Positions 44,089 through 56,033 of a stretch of DNA of 64,000 bases are shown in pieces. Position numbers and translations under genes: made by a program. Under the pieces are notes generated by a model, which worked only from the letters and a program-made list of their open reading frames with translations, ran no database searches and was not told the DNA's origin. This DNA comes from Asparagopsis taxiformis. Lineage: Eukaryota; Rhodophyta; Florideophyceae; Bonnemaisoniales; Bonnemaisoniaceae. The stretch is from assembly GCA_030407315.1 (NCBI GenBank), contig JALQPE010002405.1, forward strand, positions 1-64,000, written 5' to 3'. Every line of letters starts with the position of its first letter. The first letter of the stretch is position 1.

Positions 44089-44635
44089 TGTAGCAGGTAG
44101 AATCCGCTGGAGCGGCAAACCACCCGACAGGTGTCCCGAGCCTCGGTAGAGGAAGTGGTAGAGCAGATGAACCTTATAGGTACCCAGCGGGTAGTCTCGT
44201 AAGAGAGAAGGTGTCGTTACCGGAGAGGGTTGTGCGACAAGGGGTGCTCACGCGAGGCGCGTATGGATAGAGCGAGTGACGTAATCCGTCGAGCTGTTGG
44301 CTAACCCTAAGGTTTTCCCGGAGAGGGGTTGAACAATAGGTATGCGAACACTGTTCCAGTGGGTCGTAATTCCACTTGAGTTTACGTTACTCTAGAAACC
44401 GTGCCTACTGGCTATTCCAGTGGCATTTTATACTAAGTCTACTGTAAGCTAGGGTTAGTGGTTAGGATAAATATCCAGTTAGCGACCAATCAGAACCCAC
44501 TTACTGGCGCTCGACTACCCACGAGGTCATCGCCAATAGGCTTACATTGTAATGTATGGCTGATCAGCCTAAGTTAAATTTGCCCCTTGTGGGGTCTTGG
44601 CCGGGGCCGATAGCCCCGAGTGGGGTTATTTGTCA
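44089..44635 (-). repeat. LTR of the minus-strand Gypsy element (5' LTR)
   Basis: Read on the minus strand it starts TGACAAATAACCCC and ends CTGCTACA, with a TATA box AGTATAAAATGCC. It matches 54,354-54,903 (opposite orientation) over its length with about 80% visual similarity. No downstream partner LTR is present. Confidence 0.85.
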
Positions 44636-45925
44636 GCCTTAGCTTGTCCCAAGTATAGGAAACACGCCAGTTGGCTCGTGCCTTCTGATTGGCACATCCC
44701 TTAAGTGGGCACCCAATAGGGAACCGAAACGGCTCGATCAGCGAGGACCGCCAGGCGGTACGACACTGCTTCGAAAATGATGTACGGCGCCATCATCTCG
44801 AAGTGGAAAACTTTGCGGCGAAGGCCACATCGGTCCAAGCATTGTATAAAACTTGAACCACGTAACAAGCTCGATCAGTGCTTTCCGATGGCTGGGATGC
44901 GTGGGGCTTCGTTCCCCTCTCGGCCGCATCGCCTATTCGGTGGACGCGGCAGGTTTTTGTTGTGATTCGGATGATAGACAACGCTTGGAAATACATCAAT
45001 ACCTCGAACGTTTCCGGGGAGCCAAAGACCGAAGGCGCTTGGTTCCCCGCGCTGCGGCGCCTGTAGTGGTGAAGGAAGCAGTTACATCCCATAAGGAAGG
45101 TCTGCGGCACGATCCAGAAAGGATGCAGTGCTCAACCCATTGCCCGAAACGCTCATCCTGTCTTGAAACTAGGCAGTGGGTAATGCCAGACGAACCAATC
45201 TGCTTGGCTCGCTCAGCGTTCATCTCTGCCATGACGATTTTCGGCAACATCCGCCTCGACTCCAGCATTCTTCGAAACGACCGCTGAAGGACATGCTGAC
45301 TCGACCTTGCAGCGCCACAAATTGTTTCTTCCGTGCCCTGCGCAACCCAAGCGCCAAGGTCCGCGTATGGGAAACCTCCCGGCTTGTCCGTCAAGTCTGC
45401 GAAACTTGGGTGGGCGAATAAATCCAGCAAGAGGCGGAGGAAGTCTTTGCCAGCGAGAGGAGTTTCGCGGCGCGCGCGACTACGTTTCGACGTGTACCCA
45501 TGTCACTAGAATCCTCCCAAGGGCTAGCGGGTTCGCGCAGAATGGCACGGTTGCGTCGTCAACGATCGAATTGCTGTTGCGCCTGCGCTTATTCGTCATA
45601 AGGAATGAGTGGAAAATCGGTACAGGATGGCGACCGCTCGGCGGACAGTCAATTTGACGACGTATCTCGTGACGTTTGCACTCTTCGTGGGAACACTGGT
45701 TGATATCGAACGGAACAGAGTGTACGGGTGCACAGCGCTGGAAAGGTCTTGAAACCCGTAACGGTGTAGGTAATGAGTTGTGACAGATACGTGGTAGAGA
45801 AAATTTTTTAAAAAGATTGTGATTCCCTGCCTTTGAGTGTTGTACTGCAAGGCCGCCAGTCACATAGGTTGTCACAGGTGCCTCACGCTTACCAGGTGAG
45901 CGACATCGGACGGCCACGACGTGGG
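44636..45925. other. Unrecognised region with a possible minus-strand frame 45,430-44,793
   Basis: A minus-strand reading of about 210 codons is open, with one one-base frame change near 45,110. I recognise no domain, and the overlapping plus-strand frame is equally long. It may be a fragment of an unknown element. Confidence 0.25.
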
Positions 45926-46515
45926 GATGTCCAGCTCAGATGCATTGCTGGCCAGCCCAGAAATTGTAATATTTCGGGCAGAAAAAATTACACAAAAACA
46001 TCGATTCCGGCGGTCGATTGTGGCTGTAGGCACCCCCGTCTCAAAAACATGTTCACATGTGCATGTTTTTGAGAATAGCCCAAATTTTAATTCAAATCAG
46101 GGTGTCTAATTTGGCCATAACGGCCCCAGGAACCGGCCGCCGCCCCGACCGGGGTCATTACTGGCTTCTGTAAGCACTAACTGTAAGGCTAAATGGCGTC
46201 TGACGAAGGGTCGATTTCAGACTGAATACGCCAGGGACACGTCTTGGTCCTTGTTTCATCATGGCCCCGCCCACCCTCTCACGATCAACCTGAAATGGAC
46301 GTCCGGTGGATGTCCAGCTCGATTGCAGTGCTGGCCAGCCCACTGGGCTGAATTTCTGGCAGAAATTCTAAAATTTCGGGCAGAAAAATATTGTAAAAAA
46401 CCTTGATTTCAGCGGGTCGATTGTGCGGTACGGCACACCCCCATCTCAAAAACATATTCACATGTGCATGTTTTTGAGAATAGCCCAAATTTATTCAAAT
46501 CAGGATGTCCCCCGG
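45926..46515 (+). repeat. Direct repeats left of copy C (two ~380-bp units)
   Basis: Units start at ATGTCCAGCTC (about 45,926 and 46,306). Both carry GCTGGCCAGCCCAGAAATT-like sequence, a hairpin CTCAAAAACATG ... CATGTTTTTGAG, and the first also CGGCCCCAGGAACCGGC. The same units, in the same orientation, lie to the right of copy C. Confidence 0.85.
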
Positions 46516-46949
46516 ATAAAGGGGTGCTCGCAGCCGCCCCAAAAGCCGCCTAGCTTGACAGCTTTAATTCAACACATTACACATCAAGGACACTGCCTGC
46601 TTCACGCCACCTCGTCAGGTTTCGAGAGCGCGACTCGGGCCCGTTCCGAACGGACACACTCCATCTCGATTGCCTGTCTTGCATTCCAGCGGTCACGATC
46701 CACGTGTGGGTAACCTAACAAAATTTGGTTGGATTGTATTTTATTATTATTTCCATCGAGCGATCACGTTCACTACCATTCTTCAACGCAACGTTGAAAC
46801 CTACCATCCATATCACTCCAATACGTCAACGTCAACATCTCTTTTCCTTTCCAACTCAACAACCATAGCGGATACGCATTCCAGCAGTTTGTTTTCAACG
46901 GTTTGCGGTAATCAAGTGAGCGCGTCAGCGGGTCGCGCGGACTCAAGCG

Positions 46950-49900
46950 CGGCGTCGATGTCAACTTGTTTGCGGACGGGACGGTGCGGCTGTGCATATT
47001 GGGACGGCTTCGGTGAGCATGCTGGTGGCGATGTTGGCCTTCCGCGCACGCTGCACAACCACAAGCTGTCGGAACCGACGAGGCGGACTATATCGTCGTG
47101 CGCAACTTTGGCGACTAAGGACAAGTTCAAGGACCTCCCGTTCCCGTACATGTTTGATGGCGCCGAGGGACCGCCGGAGACGATGGGTGGAGCATACGCT
47201 GCGGCGTTTTTACCCTTGGGATACTCGGATGATGCGCCCCGCTGCGGAGGATGGCCCTAGCGACATTCGTACCCCTGCTGCAGCGTCAAACTTCAACGCA
47301 GCGACGAACCAGGCCAGCTGGGGACGGATGCCAGTACCGGTCCAGCAGGGCGAAATCACTGGTTCGGGGGGTACGAAGCATCCAGCACGCTCCATCCCCG
47401 TTTCGGGAGGCACGAAGCGCCCTGCTCGTTCTGCCAGAGCCTCCAGTGGTGGCACGAAGCACCCTGCTTCGCTCCAACGTCACCGAAAGCTACTACGCAG
47501 GACGTTAACCGAGGTGGACGACGAACCGGAGGTGGCGGAAAGCACGTGAGCAGCAGGGGACGCAAATTACGGTGCCCAAGTTTGTGAAGCGGTGGATATA
47601 CGTGGGCAAGGAGCGACTGTGTTGGTGAGGCAGCTAGTGAAACCGGCCGTGACCCTTCGCGATGTGAAAGAAACCACGTGGAGGACCTGCGCAACAATAT
47701 GTTGGCGGTTGGGTATGTGAGCTCTTCGCGTATCACTGTGACGGTGCTGAGGTCGCAGAACACGCATCTGTCCGCCGACACGCGTCTGTTCCAGAATGGT
47801 ATATTCCATGCAATGGGAACGTGACCGTGATCGACGGACTGCATCGTCTCAATGCTATGCATAGCATTGCGGATGACTTCACGCGCCTCACCCGTATGCA
47901 CAGAACCAAGCTGCCACAGGAGGCAAAACGCTTGCGCTGGGTTTACTCAGCCTCTGGATGTGTACTACCTTCGCCGCAAGGAAGACAGCGATCTTTCAGC
48001 CTCATGAGATCATCCACAAGAGTGCAGAGTCGAACCATACGACTGGGACGCAAACTGACGGAACGCTCCCTGGTTCGAATCTTGTCGTCCATCCAGCAGT
48101 TCATCCGTACGGATGTCGTACGACGTCGTACGTACGATTGCTGTTTCAAATAACGTGGAAAACGCTGGCGACTTGCGTGAGTCTGATGTCATCCGAACAT
48201 TGTTCGAGGCGCAGTTCATGGGGATGATGAATTCGACGAACACGGCTCGGCGGTGGACGCGTTTGGCTATAGCAACGCTGAAACATCCTGTTCTCGACGA
48301 AAGTGTTGCGTGAGCTGAACAATTCCGAGCGCCGCAACGAGATTGGGATAACGCACCTGGACCACAAGATAGTGCGCGAGTTGCTGGAAGAAACTTTGTC
48401 TTCGTCTTGCGTGGTCTTTCGGAGTACTTGAACCCTGCTCATTGGTGGACGTCCGGATGGACGCTTTGACGTGAACGCTTTTATACATACGTCCGTCGCG
48501 TGACTGCAATAGCAAATTCTCTGTACGCTACGTATGGGCGCCCAAAGAGTATTATGCGCAAGCCATTTCTGAGCACAGAAATGGCAATGGGTCGGTTAAG
48601 CATCCGAAGGAGTTGCAATGGCATCTCACCAATGCCATTGCAATGTATAGAGGGGACGACCGGAGCAGTGAGGTTCGAATGCGACGGGAGAAACCACGCG
48701 TTTACAGGATTTGGAAACGAACTTGAAAGAGTTTTTCAATCCGACATTGAAGAAGAAGAAGACTAAGGCTCGACGCAAACGCCGCCCTTCTGCTGCCAAT
48801 GTGAGACTCACTCACAAGAAGCAGCGAAACGTCTAGCATGAGCCTGCTTCGCATGGCATCCGCCGCCGTTCACAGCGACTTCGCTCGACGGGGAGCACAC
48901 GCCTCGAGGAAGAAGAGCCGGTTGTGGTACAACAATCCGCCGGGGAAGAAGAACAGGCCGTTGTTGATAAACCCACCGATCAACAACAAGCCACTGCTTC
49001 GGTGATGAGGGTGACGAAGACTCCGCCCGTTCCCCCGATCTGCCGTTGAGATTGTCCCCCAAGATAACCAACGTGCTGGTGCGACTCCCTCCAACCAAGA
49101 TCTGTCCATACTGCTTCGGACGAGGAAGACAAAAACGGTGCAGACGAGGGCCAAGTCGAAAGCAAGGGGGTCCGCGAAGTGACAATACACTCACTGTTCC
49201 GGAAGGAGTCGAAGTCGATGAAGACGGTTACATCGTTCGTGACTCTGCTTCTGAAGACGAACAGGAGCTCCTGTTCGACGACCGTATGCCATCTCTTCCT
49301 GAAGATTTCCAAGCCAAAGACCGAGCCGAAGGCATCATCTGGCGCAGCGTCCCGCGGACGTCATCGGATCGGTGAGGGTTGGCTGTCTGCCCCCATTGAG
49401 CTCAGGTTGTTATTGGAGAGTGTGGAAATCGATGAGGAGGGCAGAGAGGTGAGGTATTTGAAGCAAGTGGCGATGGACCTGTGTTGAGGGGCTGCATATT
49501 CCGGAACAACATCGGGCTCGTCATCTTGTTTTCGAGATCGAGACCATCTATCCGATGTTTTTCGCAGCGTGGAAGATGGCTGCCAAGGCGATGTGTGAGC
49601 CTACATCGACGTTTCTACCCTCGAGGCTGGACTTCGCCCAGGTGCGCGAATGTCTACAAGCTGGAAGGATTCGTATGAGGCCGGGCACTGGTATGGCGTA
49701 CTTCCACAATTGCCGAACGGAAATCAACGAGCGAGGGTATACGGTGATGCACAATTTCGCGGATGTAAGCTACCTCGATGCGTCGGACAAGTTCCCATTT
49801 GACTTGGGTCTCATGGAAGAAATTCCTAACCAAAAATTGTTTCGGTACTTCTTGGGAACATGGGAGGGGGAGCAGGTGCACAAGGACCCTGGGAACCGGC

Positions 49901-50846
49901 AGCTGTGGAGTCCCATTGTCAATACAGGGGACGATGAAACAGATGAGAAGAACCGGAATGAGGGGAGGGCTCGCTTCACGTCTACGCGCCACTGCCTGGT
50001 TGACTATGCCGAGAACGAGTCGTGTACCGACCGGTTCAAGTTTGTGACGCGACGAGCCCTGCTGGCCCTGTGGCTGGGAATCCTTGTCCGGCTGATAGGG
50101 CTGGAGGATTACGGTTTACCGAGAGAAAAACTTGTCATGCCTGCATCTGGGGGACGGTTTTTGATAACGGGAAAGGGGTGTCCTCGGCAGGTCCCACACA
50201 ATGATTTCCCTGTTCCTCCTCGCGACCGCAAAGATCAACTTCCGGGTTACTTTGTTATTGCCAACGAGATGACCCATTCCCTATCTGGGTGTGTCCAGGG
50301 TCTCACAAGTACGTCTTTTCCAAAGCGCTGGAATTATATATGTACGCCAAGACGATGAAGCTGAAGAAGGTAATCGTTCCGCCACGTTCAGTCTTCATCG
50401 GTCACGGCCATGTACAACACGCCGGGGCAGGGCATGTCGACAGAGTTGTGTCACACACGACAACGAGGTATCACACGTATTTTAGGAATGCGTCGTATCC
50501 GATTCCCGACAATGTTTCGTTTGGTTTCATCAGGCGGTTGGGATTCGAAGAAGAAGTAATCCCCAATGCTCCGCGCCGGTCTGCCAGGCAAAGTCAACCG
50601 GCACCTGTCAATGTTCGCCACAAGACAGTTGTTCCCATCCCGGTCAAGAAAGATCGTAGGCCGAAGACAGGGCAGCTCGGAATCATGCGGATGAAGACAA
50701 CAGCACCTCGCAAGAGGAGAGCCCTCACACACGATGAACTAGTAGTCTTGAGCTATTCAACTCCACAGTTGCCGGTAACGCATATTCTGTCGGGAGATCC
50801 TGAATATAGTGGGGACGAAGAGGAAGAACAATTTTCCGACGGCTAG
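46950..50846 (+). pseudogene. Degenerate ParB-like / Cys-rich / dioxygenase gene (copy C)
   Basis: Frame fragments follow the order of copy B. A ParB-like module lies near 47,670-47,900 (NNMLAVGYV, VTVIDGLHRLNAM), then a helical region (48.1-48.5 kb) and a Cys-rich stretch ICPYCFGRGRQKRC near 49,100. An acidic linker leads to the dioxygenase-like domain from 49,555 to about 50,530. That domain keeps RFLITGKG, QVPHNDFP (His-x-Asp), PGSHKYVF after a one-base loss in a CCC run near 50,294, and GHGHVQHAGAGH. Both iron-ligand motifs are therefore intact, unlike copy B. The tail (50,530-50,846) is basic, then acidic. The N-terminal half has several stops. The 5' boundary is approximate. The gene lies between direct repeats, which suggests spread as a unit. 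Confidence 0.6.
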
Positions 50847-51116
50847 ATAGCTTAACAACTACTACTTTAGTAAACAATTATCGAGAATATAATCATCTCC
50901 TTTATCACTTTCAATCTATGAACCTACTATAATGTACTTCCGTTCCATGCTTTCAAACTAGATTGTCCATTCCCTCGTGGGTTGGACCATGATTTCCAGG
51001 ACGATTCCCTCACATCTCTAGACTCGATTGTCTATGCTAGGAATACCAGAACAATTGGGTTTGTACGTGCTTCATCGCCTACTTGCTTCTGGTAATGGGT
51101 GGACGTGCACGATACA
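50847..51116. other. 3' flank of copy C
   Basis: A/T-rich, no gene. It precedes the right-hand direct repeats. Confidence 0.4.
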
Positions 51117-52500
51117 CGATCAACCTGAAATGGACGTCCGGTGGATGTCCAGCTCGATTGCACTGTTGAGGTTGTGACAGTTGGAGAGGTAGAGAGAAAG
51201 GAAGAAGGTTGTCGCTTGACTTGGTTTACTATCGGATCGCCTCGCAACACCACTACTTATACTACTGGAATTTCACATCAGCTCATTGCCCTGAACAAAT
51301 TGTACCGGGTTAGATCTCACGTAGTCCACTAGATCCGCCTCTACGAGCACAGCAATGCATGGAACCAACAATCCGGAGTAGATGATATCCCAACAGTGTG
51401 ACTTGATGTGCAATTGTATCAAGCTGGAATGCCAAACACTGCATATGAAAGCACCATAGAGTGCCCCCAGTGCACTCTACATTATCATGCACCGCTGGCC
51501 AGCCCAGAAATTCTACAATTTCAGTGAGAAGAAAATTGTAAAAAATCAACGATTTGGGCGGTCGATTGTGCCGTACGGCACACCCCCATCTCAAAAACAT
51601 GTTCACATGTGCATGTTTTTGAGAACAGCCCAAATTTTAATTCAAATGAAGGTGTCTAATTTGGCCACAACGGCCCCAGGAACCGGCCGCCGCCCCGAGT
51701 GGGGCCATCACTGGCTTCTGTAAGCACTAACTGTAAGGCAAAATCGCGTCTTACGAAGGGTTAATTCCAGGCTTCAAGCCTAAGTTATGCTAGGGTGACA
51801 TCTTTTCCCTGTTTCATCATGGTCCCGCCTTACTCCTCCACGACAAACACTACTCACCCATCACGTTACTCATATTCCGTGCACTTTGTATGAGTAGTGA
51901 ACCCGCCTGCTTAGTTGCTGCAATGCGTGGATGTAGGCAGCACACGACCAACCTGAAATGGACGTCCGGTGGATGTCCGGCTGAGATGCATTGCTGGTCA
52001 GCCCAGAAATTCTAGAATTTCGGGCAGAAAAAATATTGTAAAAAACCTTGATTTCAGCGGGTCGATTGTGCCGTACGGCACACCCCATCTCAAAAACATA
52101 TTCACATGTGCATGTTTTTGAGAATAGCCCAAATTTTAATTCAAATCAGGGTGTCTAATTTGGCCACAACGGCCCCAGGAACCGGAGCCGCCGCCCCGAT
52201 TGGGGCTATCACTGCCTTCTGTAAGCACCAACTGTAAGCCAGAACCGTCCACCGCCCCGATCGGGGCTATCACTGGCTTCTGTAAGCACCAACTGTGAGC
52301 CAAAATCGCGTCTCACGAAGGGTCGATTTCAGGCTCAACACGTCAGGGACAGGTCTTGGTCCTTGTTTCATCATGGTCCCGCCCCACTCTCTCACGATGA
52401 ACACTACTGGACGTCTGCAGGATGTCCAGGTCGATTGCATTGCTGGCCAGCCCAGAAATTCTAAAATTTCCGAAAAACCAATTTGGTGGCCCAGCATCTC
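51117..52500 (+). repeat. Direct repeats right of copy C (several units)
   Basis: Units or partial units start near 51,117, 51,485, 51,970 and 52,416, in the same orientation as 45,926-46,515. They share GAAATGGACGTCCGGTGGAT, the ACATG/CATGT hairpin and CTGGCTTCTGTAAGCAC. One internal block (GCCGCCCCGATTGGGGCTAT region) is itself duplicated near 52,190 and 52,250. Open frames across them are shadows. Confidence 0.85.
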
Positions 52501-52777
52501 CTGTGCCGAAAATTCCCGCACTCACTTCTGATATACGTCTAGACGTGTTTTGCACTTGTACGCATCAGGGAAGGCGTCACGGAAGGTTGAGACTACGCTA
52601 CTTGTGTACCGCGTCGTCTGAAATAGCGAGTAGTGTTTGTTGTATAGTTGTGGAGTATGCGTCTGGTGGTTTGTAAACTTGCAGAACGGGATAGGGATGT
52701 GGGTGGCTCTATTTTATGAATACATGAATACAAATATTCAGGGTTGACAAAGCGGAAAGGCATACGTTCATACATGT

Positions 52778-53428
52778 TTGAGATTGCATGGTGGAGAAAA
52801 TATTTACATCGAAATTTACATGGAGGAGATGGAGGTTTTAAGGATGAGGTATGAGAGGAAAATTCTTCTGTGGTATGAGGATGTGTTCTGTGGGGGGGTG
52901 GATGGAATCTTGGGATGGTACAAGGGGAGGTGGAAATGTACGGAGTGCGGGTTTAGATTGGAGTGTGATTCGGAGAGGAGTGCCGACGAGCATATTATGG
53001 GGATTGGGAGACGCTGCGGGGTGTTGGGGTAGTGAGGGCGGAAGAGATGTTTAGGTGGGACCGTAGGAGGGTGCGGTTGAAGGCACCGAGAGGAGGGTTT
53101 TTTAGGAAAGTGAGGAGAAAGAGGCGGGAAGGGGGTGGCGTCTGTTCTGGCTGTGGTGAGTGGGGATGTGATGGAGAAGAAGGGGGTATTGTATTTGGGG
53201 AGGGAGGGGAGTGGGAGGATGGGTGCGAAGTGGGGGGTTGATATGTGGTTCAGAGCGGGGAGGTTTCTGGGGAGACGGCGGGGAGCGTGGGCCGGTGATG
53301 GTGCTGTATACGTTATCGAAGATGCGGATGGCGTGGGGGGCATGGAGCAGCTGAGGGAGGGAGGGGTGGAGCAGGTCGAGAGTAATCTGCAGGGGAAGTT
53401 TGTGGAGAGGGCGAAAGAGAGGGGTTGA
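52778..53428 (+). CDS. Possible small zinc-finger gene, frame-broken, unrecognised
   Basis: The plus strand reads MRLHGGENIYIEIYMEEM and then KCTECGFRL ... DEHIMGIGRRC, a CCHC-like finger, to 53,032. Later frames (53,032-53,241 and 53,135-53,428) could continue it after base losses. The strand is strongly G-rich, so both-strand frames are long by composition and the call is weak. Confidence 0.3.
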
Positions 53429-53849
53429 AGTTAGAGGAGAGAGGGTATTGAAGAACAATACGTTGCAAAGGTGATGGGGGAGAGCATGGTCGAGGAGATA
53501 GGGGGTGTTTTTCCTTATTCTGAGGTAGTATGAGGGCTGGTTATACGAAATCTGTACGGTAGAGCAGAAAAGTAGGTATGGAATGGAGGTGTGCACCGTG
53601 GAAGCGGGGATAGGTAGATGAAAACGCGTGCTAGAGTGGTATTGGGGGTTTGTAAGGTACAGTACGGGGGAGGTGGGCACCAACTGGAAGGGGTGTGAGC
53701 GAGAGGATGAAAAAATTAAAGACAAAATTGGAGTCGACCGACAAGGAAAAATAGAGTGGTCGCCGTGATGGATGCGGACATCCATGTCGAGCACGGCGGC
53801 AGAAATTTCTGGGGTCGAAATTTTTGAATTTCTGAACCGGCGCCCGTCC
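53429..53849. other. Intergenic, G/A-rich, no gene seen
   Basis: A long minus-strand frame reflects base composition (Pro/Ser/His-rich) and has no domain features. Confidence 0.4.
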
Positions 53850-54062
53850 TAGGTTGACATAGACATGGTGGAAGTCCATCCCGAGGGGAAAATCCGTGGT
53901 ACTAGAAACAATGAATGTCGTCCTAGTAATACTAGACGTACTAGACCGCATGGACGTCCGGTTCTAGGCGGACATCCAAACATACTGGAGAACATGGACG
54001 TCCGCCTAGTAATACTAGAGGTTGTGGACGTCCGCGTCCATTTACGAGAACACAGACGCACG
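53850..54062. repeat. GGACGTCC-type repeat, second copy
   Basis: It repeats CTAGTAATACTAGA(G/C) and TGGACGTCCG, and ends CGAGAACACAGACGCA, the same terminus as at 39,530. The adjoining minus-strand frame is interrupted at this point. Confidence 0.65.
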
Positions 54063-54401
54063 GCGAACTATGCCACCATGACCACCTTCGTCTTTCTCCA
54101 ACGGGGTGGCTTGAACTGTATCTGAATCAGACGATATCACGATAATTTCTTCCGCCTGGGCGCTCCTAGATTTCGCGCTTGGCTGTGGGATTTCTGGTGA
54201 ACTGTTCATCGTCTGATCTTCCACTACCACTGTTTCAGTTCCTTCTGTCATACCACGGAGTGGTCTGCCCTGGTGGGGTCGTGTCGACATCTTATTGGAC
54301 GACCCCGGTTCGGGAATAACCAATGGAAACAGCCTCGCTGTACCTCGGACCAGTGAGGGAGAGGGACCCATTGGGGCAACTAAAGACCCCACAAGGGGCA
54401 A
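54063..54401 (-). pseudogene. Fragment of an unrecognised gene between a repeat and an LTR
   Basis: The minus-strand frame begins near 54,290 (MSTRPHQGRPLRG) and is acidic and Ser-rich (EEIIVISSDSD), a pattern like SUMO-interaction motifs. It is cut on one side by the repeat at 54,062 and on the other by the LTR at 54,354. It may belong with the frame at 54,899-55,480. Confidence 0.3.
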
Positions 54402-54903
54402 ATTTTAACTAAGCTGACTCAGCTAACTTTACACTGTAACACTAACAGTTGGTGATCTCGCGGGCTTCTGCCGTCGCCATAATCAGGGATCTGATTGGTG
54501 CACATAAGGATATTTATTCCTAACTGTCTACCTACCCTAACTGTTTACAGTAACTTAGTCTAGTATAAAATGCCTCTGGATTAGCCAGAGTGCTTAACCT
54601 TTAGAGTTAACGTAAACTCACGTGGAATTTACAACTCCACTGAACAGTGTTTGCATTTCTCTATTCCATCCTTCCAGGACGAATTAGCTTTAGCTATACA
54701 GCTCGACGGGTTACGTCTTTCGCTCCATCTATACGCACTTCGTGCGTGAGCACCCCCAACCTTCACCCGGCATAACCGGAAGACCATTCGTGGTACATTC
54801 GCTATTGGCGGTTGACGCAAGATTCGCTTGCTCTACCACACTACCGAGGCTCGGGACACCTGTAGGGTGGTTTTGCCGCTTTCCGGATTTTCTACCTACT
54901 ACA
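54354..54903 (+). repeat. Solo LTR (same family as 44,089-44,635)
   Basis: It starts TGAGGGAGAGGGACC and ends CTACTACA, with a TATA box GTATAAAATGCC near 54,564. No primer-binding site or internal sequence follows, so it is a solo LTR in plus orientation. A target duplication was not obvious. Confidence 0.75.
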
Positions 54904-55480
54904 CCTTCCATGGGTGCCCCATAATTTTCTGTTCCTTGGGTAACCTTTGTCTCTTCCTGGATGTCCATCCCTTGACTGGAATGGGGGCCCGTTTCGGAAT
55001 ATTTGCACGTCCGGATCTGTATCGCCGAATAGGAGGAAATGGCGATTCGCCTGCGTAGCTCTCCGCTCGTTTCCGCTTAGCAGACCAACTGCTAACTATC
55101 TTCCCGGCACGTGCATCCACCCACACAAAATCTCCCGAATCAGCACTACGGCCTGGAGAAAAATTTGGTCGCCTCGACCCCCGCCTTTGCTGGTGTGCTG
55201 GTACAGCTGACCAGTCTACGGATTCAATAATCGCAGCAAACTTCCGTAGATCTCGGGCACCATCCACGCCGAGGACAACGCAAAATGGGAGGGTATGGAA
55301 TGCGGAAAGCACCTTCGGGGGTGTAGTATACGTGGCAATTCCGAAATTGCAAATATTTACTTTTTCCGCGGAATTCGAATTTCGGCGGACACGACCGGCG
55401 ACAGCAATGCACGAACATTGCTGGCGCATGCGCGCGCGCAACCGGCACACGTGTGCAACGAACGTACTGGCAACGGCCAA
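54899..55480 (-). CDS. Unrecognised frame, 193 aa
   Basis: This minus-strand frame is open and uninterrupted, Arg/Ser-rich in its second half, with no family motif that I know. It abuts the solo LTR, so it may be the 5' part of a gene broken by that insertion. Coding status is uncertain. Confidence 0.3.
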   Translation of the reverse strand: MAVASTFVAHVCRLRARMRQQCSCIAVAGRVRRNSNSAEKVNICNFGIATYTTPPKVLSAFHTLPFCVVLGVDGARDLRKFAAIIESVDWSAVPAHQQRRGSRRPNFSPGRSADSGDFVWVDARAGKIVSSWSAKRKRAESYAGESPFPPIRRYRSGRANIPKRAPIPVKGWTSRKRQRLPKEQKIMGHPWKV

Positions 55481-55502
55481 CGGACCAACGGGTCCCTACG
55501 TG

Positions 55503-55983
55503 TGACCCACAAGGTCCTTTCCCATTCGGGGACGTTACGAGCAGTGTTTACACTGTAAAGCGATGCCATCGTGGCCATATAGGTATTGGCATCGTGCCGG
55601 GAGGGAAAGGGGACAATTCATCGAACGAGCAACGGCTCTAGTCTACGACTGACTTCTACGTTTTACGTTTACGTTTTGCCTAGCGAGGCTTCGTCTCCGT
55701 CGAGCTGCGTACTCCCTACCCATCGCCGCACGTAAGGCTGATTGCGTGTAGTGCCTCCGGGCTTGGTTGAGAGCGCCTCCGGTGACGTACCACCTCGTTT
55801 GCTAACGTAATCCTCGCGTGGATTGTTGCGTCGTGACGCTCGTGTCTACTCGCTAACCTATCTCTACCGTTCTACCTAACATACAGTCAAAACACCAGCG
55901 GGTGGACTGTTCGTTTCGTTTCGTAAGGACAGCGTGTCCACTAGCTCGTACCAGCTACTTCGTCACCGAACTATCGTCCCACA
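55503..55983 (+). repeat. 5' LTR of the chromovirus
   Basis: It begins TGACCCACAAGG and ends CCCACA one base before the primer-binding site TGGTCTCTCGACCTAGAA. The start is deduced from the purine run and TGACCAC at the window's end, so it is less certain than the end. Confidence 0.6.
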
Positions 55984-56033
55984 CTGGTCTCTCGACCTAG
56001 AAGTTGCTACGAGCATAACGACAACCAACGAGG

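Larger units (their letters stand above)
39530..44635 (-). mobile_element. Ty3/Gypsy retrotransposon, decayed and 3'-truncated
   Basis: In minus-strand order: LTR (44,635-44,089), a primer-binding site (TGGTCTCTCGACC from 44,087 down), a leader, gag remnants, protease, RT, RNase H and the integrase zinc-binding domain. The element ends inside the integrase at 39,530, against an unrelated repeat. No 3' LTR is present. Frames are broken in both directions, so this copy is truly degraded. Confidence 0.9.

Noticed and set aside
52816..53794. Long Pro/Ser/His-rich minus-strand proteins
   Set aside because: The frames result from strand-biased G-rich composition and have no domain or conserved spacing.
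55985..56002. Assignment of the primer-binding site to a specific tRNA
   Set aside because: The complement of TGGTCTCTCGACCTAGAA ends in CCA, but its T-loop part does not match a tRNA that I can name with confidence.
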